From: JANMDR01 sp031376425
GTDB lineage: Bacteria > Pseudomonadota > Gammaproteobacteria > Burkholderiales > Usitatibacteraceae
Length of the DNA: 21,413 bases
Assembly: GCA_031376425.1 (NCBI GenBank)
Contig: JANMDR010000075.1
Location: forward strand, 1-21,413
Direction: 5' to 3'
Shown here: positions 16,301 to 21,372 of the stretch, in pieces
How the letters are laid out: every line of letters starts with the position of its first letter
Position numbering within the stretch: position 1 is the stretch's first letter
Made by a program: the position numbers and the translations under genes
The notes under the pieces: generated by a model
The model's database searches: none
Seen by the model: only the letters and a program-made list of their open reading frames with translations
What the model was told of the DNA's origin: nothing

Positions 16301-16338
16301 TTGAAGTAATCGGTAGCATTTTATTCTCACTCCTAACG
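16301..16338 (-). repeat. 38-bp direct repeat, copy 2: orphan cassette start
   Basis: Matches 13835-13872 except for two bases. On the minus strand it gives core box GTTAGGA, then AGGAG, then ATG CTA CCG ATT ACT, with the frame closed by TAG after seven codons. It directly follows the HigA-like gene and marks the start of a decayed cassette. Confidence 0.6.
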
Positions 16339-16371
16339 TGTAACATGAGGAACAGATGGGAGGGTTATATC

Positions 16372-16704
16372 TCACGATGCGGCAGCCGCGTATTGCTTTG
16401 AAACCGCTAGGACGGCCTGCGGATTTGAATGCGCAATTGCTAGCAGCGTACGAGCCGCCCCGCTGGGTTGCTTGCGACCCTGTTCCCACCCTTGCAAAGT
16501 ACGAACGGAGACACCTAGCAGCGCTGCAAACTGCGACTGCGAGAGCCCTATCTTGCTGCGAGCTTCGATCACCGGCGAAAGCACGACATGGCCTTTATTA
16601 GCCTTTAGGTCGCGAATGGACTGCAGTATTTCTTCGCCGATATCACGCTTGGCTTCGAACGCTGCAATCTCAGCTTGGGTAAGGCGTTTAATTTTCGAGG
16701 GCAC
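16372..16704 (-). CDS. XRE-family antitoxin (HigA/RelB-like) with helix-turn-helix
   Basis: A 110-residue protein with a Cro/C1-type helix-turn-helix at about residues 52-88 (IGLSQSQFAALLGVSVRTLQ, then GWEQGRKQPSGAARTLL). The N-terminal extension (KIKRLTQAEIAAFEAKRDIG) is typical of HigA antitoxins paired with upstream HigB/RelE toxins. The start is GTG at 16704 (MPSKIKR). It overlaps the toxin gene by 17 bases, with AAGGAG just upstream inside that gene. It should bind and silence the toxin and repress the pair. The toxin reading frame is interrupted, so this antitoxin may now be an orphan regulator. Confidence 0.85.
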   Translation of the reverse strand: MPSKIKRLTQAEIAAFEAKRDIGEEILQSIRDLKANKGHVVLSPVIEARSKIGLSQSQFAALLGVSVRTLQGWEQGRKQPSGAARTLLAIAHSNPQAVLAVSKQYAAAAS

Positions 16705-16999
16705 GGCGAATCTCCTTTAGCTTTGCGACGGGAATGTTTTCCAATTCGCCCTTCGCAAACATTGTAACAAGCTTGACCTCACCTTGCTGTGATCGAGTAA
16801 AGTAAATGATCCGAACGCCACCAGATTTTCCCGTTCCCGGCCACTTCCAGCGGATTTTCCGTAGGCCGCCAGACTCACGAATTAGATCGCCCGCCTCGGG
16901 GTTGCTGGCAACATAAGCCGCAAACTCTGCGCGTTCTACTTCCGACCAATATAGCGGTTACAGCTTCTGGAACAAGGGACTTTTGATTACAGTCAACAT
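16688..16999 (-). pseudogene. HigB/RelE-like toxin with in-frame stop at codon 14
   Basis: From ATG at 16999 (preceded by AAGGAG at 17012-17017, spacing rather long) the frame reads MLTVIKSPLFQKL, then TAA. It continues without further stops from PLYWSEVERAEFAAYV, through NPEAGDLIRESGGLRKIRWK and GTGKSGGVRIIYF to ALEN-TAA, 104 codons in all. The NPEAGD...GGLRKIRW...GGVRIIY pattern is that of HigB/RelE-type mRNA interferases partnered with XRE antitoxins. The single TAA either kills the toxin or is a sequence error. No alternative start downstream restores more than about two thirds of the domain. Confidence 0.75.
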
Positions 17000-17046
17000 C
17001 GCCAAACTATACTCCTTAGGCGTATTTTGCGCAAACCCTCGTGTGT

Positions 17047-17224
17047 CCCGAGCATTCAGGGCAGTCACTGCAAAAACGCTCCGCAGCCAAAGCCATAATT
17101 CACCCTATTTAGGTCGTGAGATGCAGGGGGGTTACGCACACTATCGCTATTGTGGCGGGGCGGGTAATTTACGCGGCATAGAATGCCTTGAAGAAATCGT
17201 TAATACGGTCGTTTACAACATTTT
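17047..17224 (+). pseudogene. Diverged fragment of the pyrC' 3' end
   Basis: The segment aligns with 13547-13722, the last ~130 bases of pyrC' plus ~45 bases after its stop. Shared stretches include CTCCGCAGCCAA, CATAATTC, TGTGGCGGGGCGGGT, AGAATGCCTTGAAGA and CGTTTACA. The peptide reads AVTAKTLRSQSHNSPYLGRE. A one-base frame change near 17130 then shifts it, and the other frame ends IVAGRVIYAA-TAG as in pyrC'. It has no 5' part and lies in the opposite orientation to the cassettes, directly against the attC of the YjbR cassette, which is the same topology as intact pyrC' against the array at 13.9 kb. Confidence 0.85.
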
Positions 17225-17241
17225 AGCGCTCGCAAAAAATT

Positions 17242-17280
17242 GGGTAACGCAACGAGTTCACGCTGAACTGCTTGTTAGGC
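17242..17280 (-). other. Short attC-like site of the AbrB-YjbR cassette
   Basis: Minus strand: R'' GCCTAAC (17274-17280), a small hairpin AGTTCA-GCG-TGAACT, then CGTTGC and GTTACCC (17242-17248). At 39 bp it is shorter than usual attC sites, and the right box departs from GTTRRRY. It may have lost its central stem or adjoin a non-cassette sequence. Confidence 0.55.
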
Positions 17281-17289
17281 TTTGAATCA

Positions 17290-17646
17290 TCATTCTTTCC
17301 CCTCCGACGCCTTCATTTTTTTAGTTTTTGGACCAGCATCTTTATTCACCCGAGTATTGTAGGCATCCATTACTAATGATTTCACGACGCTTGGTTTTGC
17401 CGCTTTCAAGCGTATTCGCAGCCCGACAACTTTTTCACCCCAAAGCAGCTTCTCTATAAATTCAGAGTAAAGCGCCAACGCGGTTTCACGGCCCCGCTCA
17501 TCCACGAACACATGAAGATATTCCTCACCCGGAGGGATCGTGACAAATATTTTTTCGCGCACACGGAACGACGAAAAGTGATGATGCGGTTCTTCCGTTA
17601 CAGCTTCAAGCGCGAGCGCAAACTTTCGAATTGGATCAATCTTCAT
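17290..17646 (-). CDS. MmcQ/YjbR-like protein, second gene of an AbrB pair
   Basis: 118 residues. The core FSSFRVREKIFVTIPPGEEY plus LHVFVDERGRETALALYSEF, then GLRIRLKAAKPSVVKSLVMDA, matches the MmcQ/YjbR family, small proteins with a CyaY-like fold often called DNA-binding but of uncertain function. The C-terminus is lysine-rich (KDAGPKTKKMKASEGKE). Its start overlaps the end of the AbrB-type gene by 11 bases, without its own Shine-Dalgarno, so translation is coupled. In a cassette of just two genes, one of them an antitoxin-type regulator, this protein takes the place a toxin would occupy; that role is inference. The stop is 9 bases from an attC R'' box. Confidence 0.75.
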   Translation of the reverse strand: MKIDPIRKFALALEAVTEEPHHHFSSFRVREKIFVTIPPGEEYLHVFVDERGRETALALYSEFIEKLLWGEKVVGLRIRLKAAKPSVVKSLVMDAYNTRVNKDAGPKTKKMKASEGKE

Positions 17647-17938
17647 GAACTATTTTCGGTCTTGGGATGGAGGAAGTCTTGGCGGGCTCGTCGCCCCGAA
17701 TGAAGCTCATGATCTCGTCTGCGCCAAGTTGCTTAAACTCCGCGCTGAAACTGCCGCGTACCTTCGCGGCCGCGATCTTGAGTTTAGCCCGACGATCTTC
17801 CTTAACATTTGTACCTACTGGCGTGATGACAATCCTGCTGCCTTCTAGGCTAGACGTAACTTCGCTACCCGAGACGATACCAGCAGCCATGCGTATGCGC
17901 TTTGGGATAGTGACTTGACCTTTATCAGTGACGAGCAT
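17636..17938 (-). CDS. AbrB/MazE/SpoVT-type antitoxin or regulator
   Basis: A 100-residue protein. An N-terminal swapped-hairpin AbrB domain at residues 1-42 (MLVTDKGQVTIPKRIRMAAG, then GSEVTSSLEGSRIVITPVG) is of the type used by MazE and VapB antitoxins. A basic and helical tail (43-100) could bind a partner. A GAGG ribosome site lies 7 bases before the ATG, and a candidate promoter at 17971-17999 lies inside the cassette. The partner gene overlaps its 3' end and is YjbR-like instead of PIN or MazF. Antitoxin function is the likeliest reading, but a plain transcription factor is possible. Confidence 0.85.
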   Translation of the reverse strand: MLVTDKGQVTIPKRIRMAAGIVSGSEVTSSLEGSRIVITPVGTNVKEDRRAKLKIAAAKVRGSFSAEFKQLGADEIMSFIRGDEPAKTSSIPRPKIVHED

Positions 17939-17970
17939 CGTAACCTCAGCGGTAGGAATTCAATATAAAA

Positions 17971-17999
17971 ATCGTACATCGAACGAGGGCTGTGTGCAA
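17971..17999 (-). promoter_or_regulatory. Candidate promoter of the AbrB-YjbR cassette
   Basis: Minus strand TTGCAC (17994-17999), 17-base spacer, TACGAT (17971-17976), about 33 bases upstream of the AbrB-type ATG and downstream of the GTTAAGC core box. The cassette thus seems to carry its own promoter, as toxin-antitoxin cassettes usually do. Confidence 0.5.
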
Positions 18000-18016
18000 G
18001 AGACGCGGCTTTTGAT

Positions 18017-18147
18017 GCTTAACGTGCGAAGCAACCTGCCCGCTGAGGTAGGTGTGATCGCACTCAGATCGCTTGCACACATTTTGCCGTGACTACCGTG
18101 ACAAATTTCCCTTTACGTGGCAAACGTTCGAGCTAAGCGGGTTAGGT
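18017..18147 (-). other. attC-like site of the 178-residue membrane protein cassette, probably hybrid
   Basis: Minus strand R'' ACCTAAC (18141-18147) contains the TAA stop of the gene; R' is GTTAAGC (18017-18023). The left arm (CCGCTTAGCTCGAACG) does not complement the right arm (CAGGTTGCTTCGCAC). The left arm instead resembles the right-hand end of the attC at the window edge (ACTTAGCTCGAACGTTA). It therefore looks built from halves of two different sites. Confidence 0.6.
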
Positions 18148-18678
18148 CTCACTCGGTAGTCTGTGGCGCAGCAAGCGATTGAGCCACGACAGTGCGATGA
18201 CGGGAATGACCGCAGCATACTTAACATTGCCTCTGAAGTAGATGGCCACCGCCAGTGCGCAAGCAACTGCGGCTATGAGGATCAGCGATGACCGCTTGAC
18301 AGCAACCGCCGGGCCAATCTTGGCGATGAAGCCACTCGGGGTGAAGAAGGTAGTGAACACGCCAATCAGAAGCATGGCCAAGAACAGGCTGGCTTCACCG
18401 AACTGCTGATAGACGCGAAGCCACCACCAATGCTCAGTGAAGGCAGCTGCGCCACCTGCAATGAGCCACAGGTTGGCTCCAAGGATGAGTCGGTTGGCTG
18501 GCGACTTGCGGGCGAATAGGAAAGTGAGTTCAGCAACTGCAAGTAGCGAGCTGGCCTTGAAAGCGAAGACGAACGACTCATCGGTGATCTGACCTCGACC
18601 GAACGCCAAGTAGGCGAAACAGGCGAGCGCCATGAAGCCGATGAGGTATTCAAGAATGGCAAGGGCGGCAGCGCGCAT
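18142..18678 (-). CDS. Small multi-pass membrane protein, unknown
   Basis: 178 residues, not recognised. About five or six hydrophobic segments are visible: LEYLIGFMALACFAYLAF, ASSLLAVAELTFLFA, ILGANLWLIAGGAAAF, EASLFLAMLLIGVFTTFF, SLILIAAVACALAVAIYF and AAVIPVIALSWL. The chosen start (ATG at 18678) lies 9 bases after the GTTAGGC core box. An upstream in-frame ATG at 18726 would put the first 16 codons inside the attC hairpin and is unlikely. The stop TAA is within the next R'' box, so the gene fills its cassette exactly. No Shine-Dalgarno is visible; expression would rely on an upstream promoter. Confidence 0.75.
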   Translation of the reverse strand: MRAAALAILEYLIGFMALACFAYLAFGRGQITDESFVFAFKASSLLAVAELTFLFARKSPANRLILGANLWLIAGGAAAFTEHWWWLRVYQQFGEASLFLAMLLIGVFTTFFTPSGFIAKIGPAVAVKRSSLILIAAVACALAVAIYFRGNVKYAAVIPVIALSWLNRLLRHRLPSET

Positions 18679-18686
18679 TTTGCGGA

Positions 18687-18797
18687 GCCTAACGTTTGCG
18701 CTAACCTTCATTTTGCGGCGATCCAATTTTAGGTTGAAATGAAATGATTACCAAAATTGGACCGCCGCAAAGTGTCAGGTGGAGCGAACGGTTAGGC
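18687..18797 (-). other. Full-length attC site
   Basis: The best attC in the window. Minus strand R'' GCCTAAC (18791-18797) and R' GTTAGGC (18687-18693) are perfectly complementary. Long near-complementary arms, TTTGCGGCGGTCCAATTTTGG and CCTAAAATTGGATCGCCGCA, surround an A+T-rich loop. It is 111 bp long. The stop codon of the 65-residue gene is inside R''. Confidence 0.92.
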
Positions 18798-18989
18798 GTC
18801 GCCGTGCGAGTTGGGCCACTTGGCGAAAGCGAATACCCAAAGCATTATTAAATTCAGTAGCGGAATAAAAACCAGCAGTGACCAAGCGCCAGAATACCCT
18901 GCCTTGCTTATGATTCGCCAGAGCGGAACAATAAATATTCCGGTTGTAAATAATACAATTATCCAGTGCCAGATACTAAAGCTTCCCAT
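18792..18989 (-). CDS. 65-residue two-helix membrane protein
   Basis: A small protein with two membrane helices: IWHWIIVLFTTGIFIVPLW (about 5-23) and WSLLVFIPLLNLIMLWVFAF (36-55). A conserved-looking KAGYSGAWSLL turn lies between them and an FAKWP motif follows the second. Similar small proteins with AGYSGWW and WVFAFxxWP are common in proteobacteria, sometimes near DUF805 proteins; function unknown. The stop TAA lies in the attC R'' box. A weak AAAGGGAA ribosome site lies 9 bases upstream of the ATG. A TTGACA box at 19057-19062 may supply a promoter within the cassette. Confidence 0.75.
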   Translation of the reverse strand: MGSFSIWHWIIVLFTTGIFIVPLWRIISKAGYSGAWSLLVFIPLLNLIMLWVFAFAKWPNSHGDA

Positions 18990-19032
18990 CTTGAATTTCC
19001 CTTTGGTGAAAAAATTAATTGCTCGGAGAAAT

Positions 19033-19062
19033 GCTATGTTGTCGAAGTTCTTTGGGTGTCAA
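19033..19062 (-). promoter_or_regulatory. Weak candidate promoter for the 65-residue protein
   Basis: Minus strand perfect TTGACA (19057-19062), 18-base spacer, poor CATAGC (19033-19038). The rest of 18990-19146 shows no gene. Confidence 0.3.
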
Positions 19063-19146
19063 CGAACCTGCAGTACTTAGTCTATCAAATCGATATCGCT
19101 TTTTTGTATTCTCCGCTGGGTAACTCGAAAAGTGGTTGCCTGCGAC

Positions 19147-19218
19147 GCCAAACGCACGAGCTCAGCTGCATGTGCCGGCCGCTGGCCGTAGCACGTCGGC
19201 TGGAGCGAAGAGTTAAGC
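19147..19218 (-). other. attC-like site
   Basis: Minus strand R'' GCTTAAC (19212-19218), inner stem CGGCCAGCGGCCG within near-complementary GTGC/GCAC arms, flank GAGCTCGTGC, then GTTTGGC (19147-19153). The right box has T where R is expected. Length 72 bp. Confidence 0.65.
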
Positions 19219-19225
19219 CTACGCC

Positions 19226-19321
19226 TCATAAACTGAGGCTTTCTTTCACAGCATGGTAAAAATCTGATTCATCGCCCGAAAGGAACGCCACCAACGATGA
19301 GCTGGCCCCTGAAGAAACCAT
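19226..19321 (-). CDS. Possible 31-residue peptide filling a mini-cassette
   Basis: ATG at 19321 to TGA at 19226 encodes MVSSGASSSLVAFLSGDESD followed by FYHAVKESLSL. The stop lies 7 bases before the R'' box of the attC at 19147-19218, the spacing seen for real cassette genes here. There is no Shine-Dalgarno and no recognised family. It is the only frame of note between two attC-like structures, but its small size means it could be chance. Confidence 0.3.
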   Translation of the reverse strand: MVSSGASSSLVAFLSGDESDFYHAVKESLSL

Positions 19322-19384
19322 TTAATGTGTACTTGAGTTGTAAATTCTTCAACTAGCTACGTATGAGCAAAGTTTTCCCCTATG

Positions 19385-19432
19385 TGCCTGACGTAGTGCT
19401 TAGCTGCGTGAGCTCGTGCGCTGGGTCAGGCA
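19385..19432 (-). other. attC-like hairpin with variant boxes GCCTGAC/GTCAGGC
   Basis: Perfect 8-base arms TGCCTGAC and GTCAGGCA begin immediately after the stop of the 222-residue gene. Inside are GAGCTCACGC and AGCTAAGC, similar to the flank of the attC at 19147. The normally invariant AAC/GTT is replaced by the compensated pair GAC/GTC. No T-run follows, so a terminator is less likely. Confidence 0.45.
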
Positions 19433-20101
19433 TTACTGCGGTGGCTCCCCGCGCCATGCCTGAGAAAGGTCTCGAACCCGAGCCAGAAAAGAGCGCCAGA
19501 GCCACCCGAGCGCCGCGATCAATATGAGCAAGATAGCAAACACCGCCGCAAGGGTAGCCGCTACGTAGCCAGTGCGGCGGAAATTAAAGGTGAGCGTTTC
19601 TTCTATCTCGAATTCGGCGTCGCTATAGCGCATGCTCCAGGCATGGATGCTGACGCCCTCTGGTTTTGACGGGAATTGGACGAGGGCCATGCGTTCAGCG
19701 GCAATGCAATTCAGCCCTGTCAGTCCTTTCCACCACTCTTCTGCCTCGGTCCACGCTGACTCAACGAGTACGAACTCAGCGTGACCCGCGGAAACCATTG
19801 CGCCCGCAGCGGCTTCCAGTTCCCTTGGCTTGACGGCTTTCGGTGCGTCGACCGTCAGTTTTGTCCCGTCGGATGCTCCGAGAAGGTAGATGGCGCGCGA
19901 CGAGTCTTGAGATTTCGATCCATCTGTCGGGCGCACCTTAGCTGTGTGCTTGGCAAGCAATCCCGGTATCTCGCTGATGTTTTTGCGAAGCCGTTCTAGT
20001 CGAGCTTGCGGGTCACCCTCGCGCTCAACAACAAAAAAAGTGCCGACACCGGCAAGTAAAGCGCAGGCAGCTGAGAAAAGTAGAGCGCTTCGAGTAGGCA
20101 T
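19433..20101 (-). CDS. Two-TM membrane protein of unknown function
   Basis: 222 residues, not recognised. The N-terminal helix ALLFSAACALLAGVGTFFVV (about 6-25) could be a signal or anchor. A soluble middle region (26-175) contains FVLVESAWTEAEEWWKGLTG, and a second helix AATLAAVFAILLILIAALGW lies near 181-204, followed by a basic tail (RSFLARVRDLSQAWRGEPPQ). The topology suggests a periplasmic domain held by two helices. Codon use is richer in G+C than the core genes, consistent with a foreign cassette. It starts about 17 bases after a GCCTAAA/TTTAGGC box that ends the repeated element at 20118-20292, with no Shine-Dalgarno. Confidence 0.7.
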   Translation of the reverse strand: MPTRSALLFSAACALLAGVGTFFVVEREGDPQARLERLRKNISEIPGLLAKHTAKVRPTDGSKSQDSSRAIYLLGASDGTKLTVDAPKAVKPRELEAAAGAMVSAGHAEFVLVESAWTEAEEWWKGLTGLNCIAAERMALVQFPSKPEGVSIHAWSMRYSDAEFEIEETLTFNFRRTGYVAATLAAVFAILLILIAALGWLWRSFLARVRDLSQAWRGEPPQ

Positions 20102-20117
20102 GGGTGGGTGGTGTGAC

Positions 20118-20292
20118 GCCTAAAGTGTTTCATTTTGCATAACCACACTATAACTGTGATGCTAGCACAGTACAACCACCAAAAAACATTCTTACATCAT
20201 CGACTAGTAACGGTTTATTTTGATACACCGTTTATGTACACAGCACCTCACTCGAACAAAACACGCCTCGCTTCTCGAACTGACGCGTCGCA
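20118..20292 (-). repeat. ~175-bp repeated element, copy 2, ending in a degenerate core box
   Basis: Counterpart of 16074-16251. The 26-base block around GCATAACCACACTATAAC and the block GACTAGTAACGGTT are identical, with the rest diverged. The core-box position reads TTTAGGC on the minus strand where copy 1 has GTTAAGC. TTGTAC and TATAGT, 17 bases apart on the minus strand, could form a promoter for the two-TM gene. The remaining bases to 20372 hold nothing recognisable. Confidence 0.6.
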
Positions 20293-20372
20293 AAACTCGC
20301 TACCGACACTATTTGCTTCGCACTGAAAAGCGTACGTGCAGCGCGTGCGGTTCTTTATAAAGTTTCATGGGC

Positions 20373-20597
20373 TTAAACCGCTTGGGGCCATTTACTTTGC
20401 ACTTTACGATTACTGGCAAGACAGTCGCGCAAATACAAATTAGTAAGGCTCTGATACGGCACACCCGCCTCGTCGGCCATACCCTTGAAATACTGCACAA
20501 CGTCTTCCGACAAACGCATCGTGACCGGCTTCTTCAGCTTGGAGGCATATGGGTTTTTGCGAGACTTCAGCTTGGAGAGATCGTATTCTGTTTTCAT
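20373..20597 (-). CDS. brnA: BrnA-type antitoxin
   Basis: A 74-residue protein with the BrnA signature: KSRKNPYASKLKKPVTMRLS at residues 11-30, then EDVVQYFKGMADEAGVPYQS and LTNLYLRDC. This is a ribbon-helix-helix DNA-binding domain ending in the toxin-binding strand. BrnA neutralises BrnT, a RelE-like RNase, and autoregulates. It overlaps the end of the brnT remnant by 4 bases (ATGA), with AAGGTGG upstream, the usual brnTA layout. Because brnT lacks its N-terminus, brnA may be a leftover or may act on BrnT proteins encoded elsewhere. No clear attC follows it. Confidence 0.88.
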   Translation of the reverse strand: MKTEYDLSKLKSRKNPYASKLKKPVTMRLSEDVVQYFKGMADEAGVPYQSLTNLYLRDCLASNRKVQSKWPQAV

Positions 20598-20851
20598 CTG
20601 TGTCCACCTTGATAGAATGCGCTTTCACGCTTGGTTGCCCTGCGGGCAGAAATGATGCGAATAACCGCCCCATGATCCCGCTCACAGTGGCAGACGATGA
20701 GCAGCTTTGCGCTAGAAGTCATGCCGAGCATCAGAAAACGTTCTTCATCAAATGAATGCTCATCATCGAAGAACTGAACGCCAAAATCGTCGAAGAAAAT
20801 TGACTTTGCAAAGTTAGCGATCTTTGAGCCAACGACGCGGATTGCGGGCAT
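20594..20851 (-). pseudogene. brnT: 5'-truncated BrnT toxin
   Basis: Residues from about 14 on (FAKSIFFDDFGVQFFDDEHS, then DEERFLMLGM, LLIVCHCER and AVIRIISARRATKRE) match BrnT toxins. The first ~25-30 residues of the family, the FEWDxxKxxxNxxKHGxSFEE region, are absent. The homology begins right at the RelE/ParE stop codon (20814-20816). The open frame can be extended upstream only through an out-of-frame ATG at 20851 inside relE, giving 13 unrelated residues. A deletion or recombination fused the RelE module to the middle of brnT. Activity is unlikely, though a shortened product cannot be excluded. Confidence 0.75.
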
Positions 20852-21110
20852 TATGCTGCACAGCCAAAATATGTATGAGATTTCCGCGCACTACATAAAA
20901 CAAACCGTAAGGGAATCGGGGAAGGAGAGTCCGGCGAACATTGGGAATTACCTCGGCATAAATCAATGGGGCCTGCTCTAGCCGTCTTAGCTGTAACTCA
21001 AGTGCAGCGATAAATTCTTCACCGAGGCCGTGACTCCGCAATTCATACCACGCTTGCGCTTCGCCTATTTCTTGCACCGCTCGCGTAGAAAATTTCAGGT
21101 GGAACGCCAC
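20814..21110 (-). CDS. RelE/ParE-family toxin
   Basis: A 98-residue RelE/ParE-superfamily protein. The helical N-terminus (HLKFSTRAVQEIGEAQAWYE) is followed by the beta-sheet core with VRRTLLPRFPYGLFYVVRGN and LIHILAVQHNARNPRRWLKD, the pattern of toxins paired with addiction-module antitoxins. Such toxins cleave mRNA at the ribosome or poison gyrase; which applies cannot be told. It starts 16 bases inside the end of its antitoxin gene, so translation is coupled. The length is complete. The 3' end touches the truncated brnT. Confidence 0.88.
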   Translation of the reverse strand: MAFHLKFSTRAVQEIGEAQAWYELRSHGLGEEFIAALELQLRRLEQAPLIYAEVIPNVRRTLLPRFPYGLFYVVRGNLIHILAVQHNARNPRRWLKDR

Positions 21111-21328
21111 GAGCCATCTTTAAGGTGTGATTTCACCTGATCCCAAGAATAGCCTGCTTCCGGGTTTGCCTCGAACTCGGCCAAGCGTGCCTCAAGTTCG
21201 GCTTTTAGCGCAGGCGAAATTTGCACGGCTTCGGGAATAGCTGCAACGCTGTCCCAGATAAGCTCAACGAGGCGGATACGCTCCTGCACCGGAAGCTCAA
21301 GAATGTCGGCAATCGAGATAGTATTCAT
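21095..21328 (-). CDS. Addiction-module antitoxin partnering the RelE/ParE toxin
   Basis: A 77-residue protein of the putative addiction-module component family (TIGR02574-like). It has the N-terminal ISIADILELPVQERIRLVEL and then IWDSV, with a C-terminal FEANPEAGYSWDQVKSHLKD, the toxin-binding tail of this family. The frame is open further upstream, but ATG at 21328 is chosen because it follows a TACAAT -10 box and the family begins there; the longer start would run into the attC. It overlaps the toxin gene by 16 bases. Confidence 0.87.
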   Translation of the reverse strand: MNTISIADILELPVQERIRLVELIWDSVAAIPEAVQISPALKAELEARLAEFEANPEAGYSWDQVKSHLKDGSWRST

Positions 21329-21335
21329 GTCAAAT

Positions 21336-21356
21336 ATTGTACCCTTTTTCGAAAAA
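21336..21356 (-). promoter_or_regulatory. Candidate promoter and operator of the RelE module
   Basis: Minus strand TACAAT (21336-21341) as -10, preceded by the perfect 12-base palindrome TTTTTCGAAAAA (21345-21356), which lies where a repressor would block RNA polymerase. No good -35 is seen. The leader to the ATG is very short and lacks a Shine-Dalgarno. Confidence 0.45.
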
Positions 21357-21372
21357 TACGCTTCGCAGCTCT

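Noticed and set aside
16986..17020. Resemblance of this stretch to the start of pyrC' (CGCCAAACTAT shared)
   Set aside because: Only about a dozen bases match, and the region is better explained as the ribosome site and first codons of the HigB-like gene on the other strand.
16983..17285. Plus-strand 100-codon frame over the pyrC' fragment
   Set aside because: It joins unrelated sequence to a frame-shifted piece of pyrC' and runs into the attC of the neighbouring cassette; it is a relic, not a gene.
18679..18726. Longer N-terminus for the 178-residue membrane protein
   Set aside because: The added codons lie in the attC hairpin and core box; the start after the box fits cassette structure.
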